Assembly (NCBI GenBank): GCA_029932035.1
Contig: JAOZQV010000170.1
Coordinates: 1-7,889, forward strand
Direction of reading: 5' to 3'
Length of the DNA stretch: 7,889 nt
Source: Deltaproteobacteria bacterium
GTDB lineage: Bacteria; Desulfobacterota; DSM-4660; Desulfatiglandales; Desulfatiglandaceae
Part shown: positions 1 through 6,525 of the stretch, piece after piece
How the letters are laid out: each line of letters opens with the position of its first letter
How positions within the stretch are numbered: position 1 is the first letter of the stretch
Position numbers and translations under genes: made by a program
Notes under the pieces: generated by a model
The model's database searches: none
The model's input: the letters and a program-made list of their open reading frames with translations, nothing else
What the model was told of the DNA's origin: nothing

Positions 1-734
1 GGGAAAAACCTGGGATCGGCAAATTCCTCCCGGTCATCGATTACCACCACATGGAAATCAACCAGGTTTGCCAGGGGAACGATCTGTTTTGATACATGAC
101 CGGCGCCGAATACATAAAGATGTGAGGTGGCCATGATCGGTTCCGCAAGGACCTCGACCGGGTTTCCCTCATCATCGTTCATGGAGAAGAGGGAGAGTTG
201 TCGCGATCGCATAATCTTCCCCAGCCTTTTGGCGAGGAGGTCCTCTATTTCCTGTGCGTCTGGCAGTGAACCGGCCCTCTCCCCATTTTTCCCTAAGAAC
301 AGCTTGGGCGATTCGCCATCCTGCCACCGTTTCCGGTCGATGAGGGTTACAAGAAGACCACCACCTCCCTGGCCCAGACCCTTTCCTGCCTTCTGAAATA
401 CTGCGACATGGGTCGGGTTTAGGGCTGATATAGGTTCCAGAAACACCTCAACCCGACCCCCGCAAAGCATATCGGTTTCAGCAACATCAGTGCCCTCAAG
501 AGAAAAATAGAGCCGGACCGGAAGACCGGCATCAAAGACCTCCCTGGCCTTCTCCAATGTTTGGGCCTCAAGGATACCCCCTCCAATGGTGCCGATAAAT
601 GAACCGTCATCCATAATCAGACATTTGGTCCCGGCCCCCCGCGGCGAGGGGCCTGCCTGCCGGATAATGGTAGCGAGCACTGCAGAGCCATCTTTTTCAA
701 ATAACTGGTCAAGCGTCTCGAATATCTCTTTCAT
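1..734 (-). CDS. XdhC/CoxI-family molybdenum hydroxylase maturation protein (C-terminus cut by window edge)
   Basis: This frame is open from an ATG at 734 to the left edge, giving 244 residues with no stop, so the C-terminus lies outside the window. XdhC proteins bind molybdenum cofactor and help sulfurate and insert it into xanthine dehydrogenase-type hydroxylases in the cytoplasm. Visible family marks are PSPRGAGTK (29-37), GTIGGGILEA (48-57), the conserved LCGG turn (90-93, whose Cys is linked to cofactor binding in the family) and a Rossmann-like segment YVFGAGHVSKQ (207-217) followed by VVVIDDREEFA (229-239). That order, XdhC_CoxI domain then XdhC_C domain, is standard. Full members are roughly 330-350 residues, so about 100 are missing. 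The start is supported by GGAAG at 740-744, five bases upstream. The gene lies downstream of yqeC on the same strand, which suggests a selenium-dependent hydroxylase context. The exact client enzyme is not visible. Confidence 0.9.
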   Translation of the reverse strand, partial: MKEIFETLDQLFEKDGSAVLATIIRQAGPSPRGAGTKCLIMDDGSFIGTIGGGILEAQTLEKAREVFDAGLPVRLYFSLEGTDVAETDMLCGGRVEVFLEPISALNPTHVAVFQKAGKGLGQGGGGLLVTLIDRKRWQDGESPKLFLGKNGERAGSLPDAQEIEDLLAKRLGKIMRSRQLSLFSMNDDEGNPVEVLAEPIMATSHLYVFGAGHVSKQIVPLANLVDFHVVVIDDREEFADPRFF

Positions 735-823
735 AGTAACTTCCTAACCCGAAAAAACCCGAACTAAACAAAGCTTTTGCCACACGAAGGGCATAAAAAA
801 TGAGTTGCTAATGGTTTTATGAT

Positions 824-850
824 CTCTTCGTGTTCTTCGTGATCTTCGTG
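824..850. repeat. 9-bp tandem repeat, three copies of nTCTTCGTG
   Basis: Three consecutive 9-bp units are CTCTTCGTG, TTCTTCGTG and ATCTTCGTG, differing only in the first one or two bases. On the opposite strand they read as CACGAAGA repeats. I have the impression that similar CACGAAG repeats occur between genes in many environmental bacterial genomes, but this is unverified. No function is evident. Confidence 0.65.
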
Positions 851-876
851 GTGAACAAATCCCTATCCGCAGATTA

Positions 877-906
877 CCTGTCTGCGTGCGGTCACGCACA
901 GGCAGG
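877..906. repeat. GC-rich hairpin flanked by direct CGCAGATTA repeats
   Basis: The 5' arm (877-890) pairs with the 3' arm (895-906) around a GTCA loop. The pairing is TGCG/CGCA, then CTG/CAG after a two-base CG bulge, then one T-G wobble, then CCTG/CAGG, for about 12 pairs. Identical CGCAGATTA copies sit immediately outside at 868-876 and 907-915, so the whole looks like a small palindromic unit between direct repeats. It is not followed by a T-run on either strand, so it is not a typical intrinsic terminator. It could be a REP-like dispersed element; only genome-wide copy number would tell. Confidence 0.55.
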
Positions 907-1025
907 CGCAGATTATTCAAACACCGGGTGTCCAAGACGTAAGGCGCAAGACACAGGGCGCAAGGAACTGAAACAGACTCCAGTATTCCCTCCTAAAAAC
1001 GGGATCTGCATCGCGCATCCAATCC

Positions 1026-1048
1026 TTCAATCCCTAAATCCCTCAATT
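1026..1048 (+). repeat. 23-bp repeat, left copy (inverted partner at 3903-3925)
   Basis: This stretch matches the reverse complement of 3903-3925 at 20 of 23 positions by hand alignment; the shared core is AATCCCTAAAT followed by CCTCAATT. The stop codon of yqeC (1043-1045 on the minus strand) lies inside it, so the last residues of YqeC are encoded by the repeat. The two copies point in opposite directions and bracket yqeC and selB. Confidence 0.6.
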
Positions 1049-1807
1049 TTTGGTTTCTAAATATTCTTTTCTCAATAAAGAGCCCATCACCACACGTTCT
1101 ACCGGTGCATGCGGGTCCTCAATCAAGAGACGGGCCAAGGCTCTCCCTTGTTCCTCAGAGGCGGGAAGATCCAGCTTATTCAAAAACGCAATCCTTCTTG
1201 CGGAATCAGGGGCGCCTTTGAAAAGACCATTGGGTGACTGAAAGACCCTGGCAAGCGCTGCCGGTGTAATGGGTTCTCCATCTCCAAGGCCCGTGACCTC
1301 TCTAAAAGGCCCCGGCCTGAAGACGATCTCCGGATTCAAGGGCCTCCCCATGGCCTCCAGGCCTATCACGGCAATTACCATGGTCGCGGAAGAGGGAATT
1401 ACAGGCTCATGCGCGGCCGGCGCTTTGACCGGCCGCCCTGCAGCGCCATCTGCCTCTATAATTACATAATCGACCTGCAGGTCCAGAAACAAGGAGTCTG
1501 CCATGGCCCGAGTTATCCCTTCAACCTTGCCGGATTCAAGAAGCCCTTGGCTTACAAAAATATGTCCCTCTCTTTTGAGCCCCTCCTTCAGATCTTCATA
1601 AGAGGGAGAAGCGGAAGGAGAAAAAACCACACAGGGAGCGCGATTTGCCTCTATCTGCCAGACCTTAGTAGTGGTGGTAGTGACTACTCTTGTTCCAGCC
1701 TGCAGCAGTTCCTCAGCTAAAGCAAAACAGAGGGAGGTCTTTCCTCCTCCACCTACAATGGCTATATGCTCTCTCGGTCTGAGGTCCAATGCAGAAATCA
1801 ACCCCAT
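1043..1807 (-). CDS. yqeC: Selenium-dependent molybdenum hydroxylase accessory protein YqeC
   Basis: This is a P-loop protein of the YqeC family, which genome comparisons tie to selenium-dependent molybdenum hydroxylases; its exact biochemical step is not established. The frame stays open up to a TTG at 1870 (275 residues). Numbered from there, the marks are a Walker A loop IVGGGGKTS (38-46), TTTTTKVW (64-71), the signature VIIEADGAAGRPVKAP (136-151), FRPGPFREVTGLGDGEPIT (184-202) and NKLDL (231-235). I chose the ATG at 1807 because MGLISALDL then leads straight into the P-loop, as is usual for the family. No start has a strong ribosome binding site; ATG 1846 and TTG 1855 or 1870 remain possible. 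The last residues (about EYLETKN) are encoded at or inside the repeat at 1026-1048 and may be a replaced tail. It lies downstream of selB and upstream of the xdhC-family gene, all on the minus strand, which supports the role. Confidence 0.9.
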   Translation of the reverse strand: MGLISALDLRPREHIAIVGGGGKTSLCFALAEELLQAGTRVVTTTTTKVWQIEANRAPCVVFSPSASPSYEDLKEGLKREGHIFVSQGLLESGKVEGITRAMADSLFLDLQVDYVIIEADGAAGRPVKAPAAHEPVIPSSATMVIAVIGLEAMGRPLNPEIVFRPGPFREVTGLGDGEPITPAALARVFQSPNGLFKGAPDSARRIAFLNKLDLPASEEQGRALARLLIEDPHAPVERVVMGSLLRKEYLETKN

Positions 1808-1985
1808 CCGCAGTTCCGAGATCCGGCCTCTGTCCTTTTCACCCATCCCATTCAATACCCAGTGCCTCAAGTGAGTCCCGCCATCTCAGGCGGGATGACT
1901 AAAATGCCTAAAGTTTGAGGTGCCTAAAGTTAATGTTTGTTTTTTCACGCATTGGCGTGATCGGAGTCTTCGCTTACCTGGATGT
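1808..1985. other. selB-yqeC gap with two hairpins and a direct repeat
   Basis: Between the selB stop and the chosen yqeC start are three structures. A perfect 7-bp stem, TCCCGCC (1876-1882) with GGCGGGA (1889-1895), has a six-base loop. Two TGCCTAAAGTT copies lie at 1905-1915 and 1921-1931. A 6-bp stem, TCACGC (1945-1950) with GCGTGA (1955-1960), sits 25 bases past the selB stop. Read on the minus strand this second stem is followed by A's rather than T's, so it is not a classical intrinsic terminator for selB. The stems could stabilise or process a shared transcript, or be dispersed-repeat remnants. Confidence 0.5.
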
Positions 1986-3884
1986 TCATTTCTTCCTGAG
2001 AACCCTGCTATCCCCGACCCTGACCGTTATCTGGGATAAATCAAAGTACTCTATGAGGGGGATAGTATATTTTCTGGAGGTGCCGGTCATCTCTTTGAAC
2101 TGTGGTGTCGTTATTTCACCATGCTTTTTCAGGAAATCAATCAGCCTCTTTTCCAAATCTTCAACTGCCCTGCGATGAAAATAAAGGTCCTCCTTTATCT
2201 TCAGTAAAAGTCCTTCCTTTACCATAACTCCAAGGACATCAATCGCCGTATTCCCAGAGAAGTCCTCCTTCAGATCCTTGAAATAGGGGGGCTGGAGCCC
2301 GCCTTTGGCATAGACCTTTTCTATTTTTTGCCGCGCCTTCTCCTGGTCCTGGGCTAAGGTTACCCTGTGCTCTTTCAGGCGGACAACCTCTTTTTCCTGG
2401 ACTATTATTCCATCTTGTGAGAGCTGTTTAATAATATAATTGAACAGCTTTGGATTTCTTGAACCGGTTGTCCTTGATCTTAACTCCTCTTTGATTAAAC
2501 CTGTTTTTAACGGGAAGTTCTTGTGATATCCGCCAATGGTCTCCAAGACCTCATCCTTAGCTTTGTCTAAAAAATCGGCATGGATCAGAAGTGATCGTTC
2601 AAATTGGATAACTCTTTTTTGCGCCTTAAGCGCCTTGAGGGGTTCTGCTAACTTTTTCTTGCTCATATTTGCCAAAAAAGAAAGTCCTGATTCCTCCACT
2701 CCATGAAAGCGACTTAGAGAGACAAATAGCTCAAGGACTTCTTTCTGTCCTCCTGTATGGAGAATCTTAAGCTCAGACAGGACCGCATCTGAAAACCGCT
2801 TTTTTTTGTTCGGCAATGGGTTCAGGATCTCCCCACCGCCTATTGTCTGTACCGGGGAATAGCTCCTGAGCACGTAACGGTCCCCCTTCAGCACTGCGGT
2901 GGGGGCATCAAGCCTTATCTGTGCAAAACAGGTTTCCCCTGGATTAAGTTCGTCCCTGTCTAAGAGGATCAGGGTAGAGATAATCTCTGATGTGCCGGCA
3001 TGGAAACGGACCTTGGCCCTGTTTTTCAGCTTGCGAGGGGCGCTCGAGAGATGGTCCAAAACCACATCCACCATATATGTCGGTCTCAGGGAATCTTTGG
3101 AAGCTAAGATATTCCCCCTTCGCAGCACCATCTTCTCAATCCCCTGCAAATTGACGGCGGTCCTCAGACCCGCTCGCGCCTCCTCGACCTCCTTATTATG
3201 GACGTGCAACCCCCTTATCTTGGAGGAAATGCCCTGAGGATAGATGGTCGCCTCATCACCGGTTCCGATGGTACCGGACACGCTGGTCCCGGTTATCACG
3301 GTGCCAAAGCCCTTCATGGTAAACACACGGTCGATTGGGAGTCTGAAGAGATGCCCCATGTCCCGTTCGGGGATCTCTTCCACTAATTTATCGAAGATTT
3401 CGATCAATCCCTTCAGGCCTTCTCCGGTCACAGAGGAGACCTCAACAACGGGGGCATCGGCTAAAAAACCATCCGAAAGGTACTCTGAAACATCCTCCCT
3501 TACCAGGTCAAGCCAGTCCTCATCCACCATGTCGATTTTGGTCAGAACAACAATCCCGTGCTCGATTTTCAAGAGTTTACATATTTCGAGGTGTTCCTTA
3601 GTCTGGGGCATAACCCCCTCGTCAGCGGCAATGACTACCGCAACAAGGTCAATCCCCGTGGCCCCGGCGACCATGTTTTTTACAAACTTTTCATGACCCG
3701 GCACATCAATGATCCCGAGCAGCTTGCCCCCTGGCAGTCTTAGATGGGCAAACCCAAGCTCAATGGTAATGCCCCGTTCCTTCTCTTCCTTAAGGCGATC
3801 CGTGTCGATCCCGGTAAGGGCCTTTATGAGGGATGTCTTCCCATGGTCAATATGTCCCGCTGTGCCCAAAACGATCTGTTTCAT
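1986..3884 (-). CDS. selB: Selenocysteine-specific translation elongation factor SelB
   Basis: SelB is the GTPase that carries Sec-tRNA(Sec) to the ribosome and binds the SECIS hairpin, so that an in-frame UGA is read as selenocysteine. The 632-residue length is typical of bacterial SelB. The GTPase domain has G1 GHIDHGKTS (10-18), G2 RGITIELGF (37-45), G3 DVPGHE (60-65), G4 TKID (115-118) and a G5-like SSVTGEG (150-156). The [17 protein letters not shown] and [13 protein letters not shown] patterns separate it from EF-Tu. EF-Tu-like beta-barrel domains follow to about residue 350, then the lysine-rich C-terminal winged-helix region (about 370-632) that binds SECIS RNA. The ATG at 3884 has AAAGG at 3891-3895, six bases upstream. 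The frame is intact with all GTPase motifs, so it should be functional. selA, selD and selC are not in the window. Clustering with yqeC and an xdhC-family gene points to a selenium locus. Confidence 0.97.
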   Translation of the reverse strand: MKQIVLGTAGHIDHGKTSLIKALTGIDTDRLKEEKERGITIELGFAHLRLPGGKLLGIIDVPGHEKFVKNMVAGATGIDLVAVVIAADEGVMPQTKEHLEICKLLKIEHGIVVLTKIDMVDEDWLDLVREDVSEYLSDGFLADAPVVEVSSVTGEGLKGLIEIFDKLVEEIPERDMGHLFRLPIDRVFTMKGFGTVITGTSVSGTIGTGDEATIYPQGISSKIRGLHVHNKEVEEARAGLRTAVNLQGIEKMVLRRGNILASKDSLRPTYMVDVVLDHLSSAPRKLKNRAKVRFHAGTSEIISTLILLDRDELNPGETCFAQIRLDAPTAVLKGDRYVLRSYSPVQTIGGGEILNPLPNKKKRFSDAVLSELKILHTGGQKEVLELFVSLSRFHGVEESGLSFLANMSKKKLAEPLKALKAQKRVIQFERSLLIHADFLDKAKDEVLETIGGYHKNFPLKTGLIKEELRSRTTGSRNPKLFNYIIKQLSQDGIIVQEKEVVRLKEHRVTLAQDQEKARQKIEKVYAKGGLQPPYFKDLKEDFSGNTAIDVLGVMVKEGLLLKIKEDLYFHRRAVEDLEKRLIDFLKKHGEITTPQFKEMTGTSRKYTIPLIEYFDLSQITVRVGDSRVLRKK

Positions 3885-3902
3885 GTTAAACCTTTTTATA
3901 CG

Positions 3903-3925
3903 AATTGAGGAATTTAGGGATTTAG
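3903..3925 (-). repeat. 23-bp repeat, right copy (inverted partner at 1026-1048)
   Basis: The reverse complement of this stretch matches 1026-1048 at 20 of 23 positions. It lies 19 bases beyond the selB start codon and upstream of its ribosome binding site, so it would be in the selB 5' leader if transcription starts further out. The internal unit AAATCCCTAAATTCC is itself quasi-repetitive, which is why similar sequences could also arise from a dispersed repeat family. Confidence 0.6.
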
Positions 3926-4068
3926 GAATTGCGAATTCTTATAAACAATTACACCTAAGTTCATTGGTCCAAAGACCGAACCTTGCGACTTTTTATGAGA
4001 CCATCAGCAATAATGCGCCAGTAAAGTTCTTTTTACGGGTAATTTCGAATTTAGTACCTATTTATTGA

Positions 4069-4164
4069 AATCACATTGTGTTTGAGTATGATTTATACCA
4101 TGGCCAGCTTGAATATTTTGAGGAATTCTTTAAATGTTTAAAAGACCTATCAAAAAATGATTGA
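4069..4164 (+). other. Short coding-like remnant, unrecognised
   Basis: The plus-strand frame ending at TGA 4162-4164 reads NHIVFEYDLYHG (residues 1-12), then QLEYFEEFFKCLKDLSKND. That composition is protein-like, with charged and aromatic residues alternating, unlike the repeat-derived frames around it. An in-frame TGA at 4066-4068 closes it upstream, and there is no ATG/GTG start with a ribosome binding site. It may be the last 30 residues of a decayed gene, or chance. I do not recognise the family. Confidence 0.25.
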
Positions 4165-4184
4165 GCGAAGCGACTTCCACAAAT

Positions 4185-4212
4185 ATTCAATAGTCAATAT
4201 TCAATAGTCAAT
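4185..4212. repeat. 14-bp exact tandem repeat abutting the hydrolase break
   Basis: Two perfect copies of ATTCAATAGTCAAT lie head to tail at 4185-4198 and 4199-4212. A 5-bp hairpin follows directly, CCGGC/GCCGG at 4214-4226 with a TTC loop. The tandem repeat covers the stop codon of the hydrolase remnant (4208-4210 on the minus strand) and the hairpin encodes its last arginine-rich residues. The unit resembles TTGAATATTGA-type intergenic repeats, but copy number elsewhere cannot be seen here. Confidence 0.7.
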
Positions 4213-4639
4213 TCCGGCTTCGCCGGGTTAGGAACATCAGCCCCCCGAGGACCTTATCCAAGAGCCACTTCTTCACAAAATCAAAGATCAGGTGGCAGTC
4301 CCTCATCATGGCGGTGATGGTGGGTTGGCCTGTTGAGCGGCCATAACCACGATAATCCACGGGCAGGAAGTTGATCCCGATCCGGTTGTAGGCGCTGCCC
4401 AGTTCATCATAATCTGCCACGATTTCCCCGTTTCCATGAAAAAACAGGATATTGGGCGCAGATTCTTCCTCCATGTGAAACCGGGCGCCTACAACCACGT
4501 CCATTTCAACGGGAATTAAAAGGTCCTCTCCCCTGTTATCTGATCCTGTGCCTCCCCATTCGGGTCTGGGATGAAACAGAAACGTGAGGATCTCAGGCTG
4601 ATCCAGCTCTGAATAATCGATCTTTGAGATATTGACCAA
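4208..4639 (-). pseudogene. Alpha/beta hydrolase, 3'-truncated before the catalytic serine
   Basis: The frame encodes the N-terminal half of a serine hydrolase-type alpha/beta fold. Numbered from TTG 4639, LFHPRPEWG (about 21-29) is followed by LFFHGNGEI (about 65-73), the oxyanion-hole strand and loop, then VDYRGYGRSTGQPT (about 94-107), and then a helix. Members of this fold continue into a strand and the GxSxG nucleophile elbow. Here the protein stops after VLGGLMF and an LTRRSRN tail encoded by a hairpin and tandem repeat, so the nucleophile and the acid and histidine residues are absent. About 143 residues remain, roughly half the usual length. The frame extends upstream to ATG 4741 (177 residues). 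I prefer TTG 4639 because GAGGGGC lies at 4646-4652 with six-base spacing and the extra N-terminus looks non-conserved. The original substrate is unknown. Confidence 0.72.
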
Positions 4640-4680
4640 GGTTATGCCCCTCAAATTTGTTCGCGGAATGGAAATACACT

Positions 4681-4708
4681 CTTGACAGCGAAGCCCTCTT
4701 TTGTCAAG
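4681..4708. promoter_or_regulatory. 7-bp inverted repeat in the divergent promoter region
   Basis: CTTGACA (4681-4687) is mirrored by TGTCAAG (4702-4708) with a 14-bp gap, between the hydrolase remnant and the divergent DUF6178 gene. Each arm contains a consensus TTGACA -35 box, one per strand, facing each other. Neither has a good -10 at 16-18 bp; on the plus strand the nearest AT-rich match, TATATC at 4711, is 23 bp away. It may be an operator or overlapping promoter elements. It lies inside the frame only if the hydrolase starts at 4741, which favours the shorter start. Confidence 0.35.
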
Positions 4709-4777
4709 ATTATATCTGAATTCTCGTTCACCGGCAACCAAGATCTTCAGACCATAAATCCCGGCGTTGATCTAATT

Positions 4778-4784
4778 GGGGGAG
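4778..4784 (+). promoter_or_regulatory. Strong ribosome binding site deciding a TTG start
   Basis: GGGGGAG at 4778-4784 lies seven bases before the TTG at 4792. An in-frame TGA at 4786-4788 closes the frame just upstream, so TTG 4792 is the first possible start of the downstream gene. Confidence 0.7.
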
Positions 4785-4791
4785 CTGATTT

Positions 4792-6495
4792 TTGGAAAAA
4801 CTGAAACAAGGAAGAAGTTCAAACGAAGAGGATGATAGCGGGATCCAGACTTACGATGTTTCGATCTTAAAGGACCTTTACGATCTTTCAGGATCAGAGG
4901 TGATGGATAGAATCTTAGAGCACCCCGATCCTCCGGGATTGATCAAAAGGCTTCCTAATGAAGATTTTTTCTGGTTGGTAAAAAGGGAGGAAGAGGACTC
5001 CATGCAACTGTTGAAACTTGCCTCCCTGAGACAGTGGCAATATCTCCTGGACCTGGAACTGTGGGAAAAGGATCGCCTGGACCTGACACACGCCTTCCAG
5101 TGGCTGCAGAAGTTGCAAAGATCAGACCCCGAGCGTCTCACCAAGTGGTTATTCACTGACAACCAGGCCTTGGCCTATCTTTATCTCTTCAGGAGTGTGC
5201 ATGTGGAAATAAGAGATGAAAATGAGGCCTATGACCTTGAGCAAGGGTTCATTACCCTTGATGGGCTTTTTTATATCAAAATCCTTAAAGAGGAGCAGAG
5301 GGAGACGGTGGAAGGAATTCTAAAAACAATGGCCGGTGAAGATCTTCTCAAATACCACTCCCTCCTTACGGGTCTGGCCGGCGTGCTTCCCGCAGAGTTA
5401 GAGGAGAATATGTACAGGTTAAGAAACGTCCGCATAGCAGAGCATGGATTTCTACCTCGGGAGGAAGCCCTGCTGGTTTACGCCCCCCTGGGCCTAAATA
5501 TCATTCAACAAAAAGACTCGCCGGAGATGGTTGAGCCCGCTTTTGATGAAGAGCGCCTTGACCTGGCCCCTTATACACCCTTCTACTTCTCTAAAAGCCA
5601 AAATCTGTTGACAAAGAGCGCTTCAAGAATAACCGATGCTCGTCTTTTAGACAGGATACGCCTTGAATTCGCCGGGCTTTGCAACCAGGTCCTCTCTGCT
5701 GATGGACTTGTAATCGATGACATAGACGTCCTAAGAAAGACAGGTCTGAAGGCGGCAGGGTATCTTAATCTTGCCCTTGAAGAGATGTCCGGCAAAGATA
5801 TCGGGGCTGCTGAAGAACTTCTGAGAAAAAACCGGTTAATATCTCTCTTCCGGATGGGCTTTGGTCTGGCCCAAAAACTAAAATGGGAGGCGGAACGCTG
5901 GTTAAAGAAGAGCTGGTTTGATCATAATAGCATGGGTTACGGTTTTTGGGGCGATGAATGGGGGAATACACTTGCAGGTCTTATGGAGAACAGACCTCAA
6001 TACTATTGCGGACCGGAAGGGGGGAGAGAATACAGAGACTTTGAACAGGCCTCTGACCTGACAGCCGTTCGTAAAATCCTCCATGGTCTGATTGGACTTG
6101 ACAAGATGTTAGCCCAACTAACAATAACCTACCCTTTCAACAAAAAAGACTCTCAAACCTATGATCGGACACTCCATTCGCTTCTTTTCACTCTATGGGC
6201 CCGGCAGATGTTGGAGCTAACACCCTCTTTTGAGGCTATTTCTCTGAAACAGGCAAGGCAATTCTTTGATCAGCTCAGGAAAGGGGATAAAAGGCCGCCC
6301 TATCAGATGTTAGGGTTTGAAGACGTCTTTGTGAAGGATTTCATGGTCTCTGCCTCCGCGTTTGAGCCCGAGGATGCGGCAACCCTCAAAGATACGTTGT
6401 CCTTGATCTGGCAGCAGTTTTGTCAGGAGTATGATTGGGTGGAAGTTGATGCCCTGGATCCGAGATTCAGTAAATATATTCTGATTAGACCCTAA
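4792..6495 (+). CDS. DUF6178-like protein of unknown function
   Basis: This is an intact 567-residue protein that I recognise by pattern as DUF6178-like, a family seen mainly in Desulfobacterota with no established function. Visible blocks are LPNEDFFWLVK (54-64), LASLRQWQYLLDLELWEKDRLD (76-97), a leucine-rich helical stretch with LFTDNQALAYLYLFRSV (120-136), RNVRIAEHGFLPREEALLVY (211-230), YTPFYFS (261-267), and an aromatic, glycine-rich motif MGYGFWGDEWGN (381-392) followed by YYCGPEGGREYRDFEQ (404-419). The C-terminus is EVDALDPRFSKYILIRP (551-567). There is no signal peptide, hydrophobic membrane segment, P-loop or known catalytic triad, so it is probably soluble and cytoplasmic, mostly alpha-helical. 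The acidic N-terminus (residues 8-20) looks disordered. The start is TTG, fixed by the site at 4778 and an upstream stop. It stands alone: divergent from the hydrolase remnant and convergent, with a 30-bp gap, with the ATPase gene, so context gives no pathway. Confidence 0.85.
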   Translation: MEKLKQGRSSNEEDDSGIQTYDVSILKDLYDLSGSEVMDRILEHPDPPGLIKRLPNEDFFWLVKREEEDSMQLLKLASLRQWQYLLDLELWEKDRLDLTHAFQWLQKLQRSDPERLTKWLFTDNQALAYLYLFRSVHVEIRDENEAYDLEQGFITLDGLFYIKILKEEQRETVEGILKTMAGEDLLKYHSLLTGLAGVLPAELEENMYRLRNVRIAEHGFLPREEALLVYAPLGLNIIQQKDSPEMVEPAFDEERLDLAPYTPFYFSKSQNLLTKSASRITDARLLDRIRLEFAGLCNQVLSADGLVIDDIDVLRKTGLKAAGYLNLALEEMSGKDIGAAEELLRKNRLISLFRMGFGLAQKLKWEAERWLKKSWFDHNSMGYGFWGDEWGNTLAGLMENRPQYYCGPEGGREYRDFEQASDLTAVRKILHGLIGLDKMLAQLTITYPFNKKDSQTYDRTLHSLLFTLWARQMLELTPSFEAISLKQARQFFDQLRKGDKRPPYQMLGFEDVFVKDFMVSASAFEPEDAATLKDTLSLIWQQFCQEYDWVEVDALDPRFSKYILIRP

Positions 6496-6525
6496 AACCC
6501 TGACTCCCCTCTTTTTCCATTTCTC

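Larger units (their letters stand above)
735..1042. other. 308-bp intergenic gap packed with short repeats
   Basis: The gap between yqeC and the xdhC-family gene holds no credible gene; the open frames on both strands are repeat-driven and have no family resemblance. Seen in order: two ACCCGAA copies separated by an A-run (about 747-765), a 9-bp tandem repeat (824-850), a bulged GC-rich hairpin (877-906) flanked by direct CGCAGATTA copies (868-876 and 907-915), two GGCGCAAG copies (943-950 and 957-964), and a CCTAAATCCCT-type repeat at the yqeC end (1026-1048). I see no clean rho-independent terminator for yqeC and no strong promoter for the xdhC-family gene. Confidence 0.6.
3885..4207. other. 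323-bp gap upstream of selB: repeats, hairpin, no intact gene
   Basis: This AT-rich gap would hold the selB promoter and leader, but I find no convincing -35/-10 pair; TATAAG-like elements near 3940 lack a matching -35. It contains the right copy of the 23-bp inverted repeat (3903-3925) and a bulged hairpin in which GTTC and GGTC (3959-3969) pair with GACC and GAAC (3974-3981) around CAAA. It also holds a short coding-like stretch (4069-4164) and a 14-bp tandem repeat at the hydrolase end. I looked for tRNA(Sec) here because of selB and saw no long acceptor stem, TTCGA arm or CCA end. Confidence 0.55.

Noticed and set aside
127..396. 89-codon plus-strand frame at the left edge.
   Set aside because: It is antisense to the XdhC-family gene, whose opposite-strand translation carries clear family motifs throughout.
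744..1060. Short open frames on both strands in the yqeC-xdhC gap.
   Set aside because: They translate tandem repeats and a palindrome, lack ribosome binding sites and resemble no protein family.
1945..1960. Stem TCACGC/GCGTGA as the selB terminator.
   Set aside because: On the selB strand the stem is followed by A's, not T's, so the intrinsic-terminator pattern is absent.
2899..3743. Several plus-strand frames opposite selB, up to 150 codons.
   Set aside because: They are antisense shadows of a strongly conserved SelB frame, with low-complexity serine/proline-rich translations and no start signals.
3709..4164. A plus-strand frame broken only by TGA at 4066-4068, which in a selB genome could be a selenocysteine codon.
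   Set aside because: Most of it is antisense to the conserved 5' part of selB and the inverted repeat. There is no plausible start, no visible SECIS hairpin just after the TGA, and no selenoprotein motif around it.
3885..4207. tRNA(Sec) gene (selC), expected near selB in some genomes.
   Set aside because: No long acceptor stem, TTCGA-type T arm, extended variable arm or CCA end could be assembled on either strand; the GGTTCGG near 3980 is part of a short hairpin only.
4185..4212. Tandem repeat considered as a CRISPR fragment.
   Set aside because: Only two directly adjoining 14-bp units with no spacers and no cas genes.
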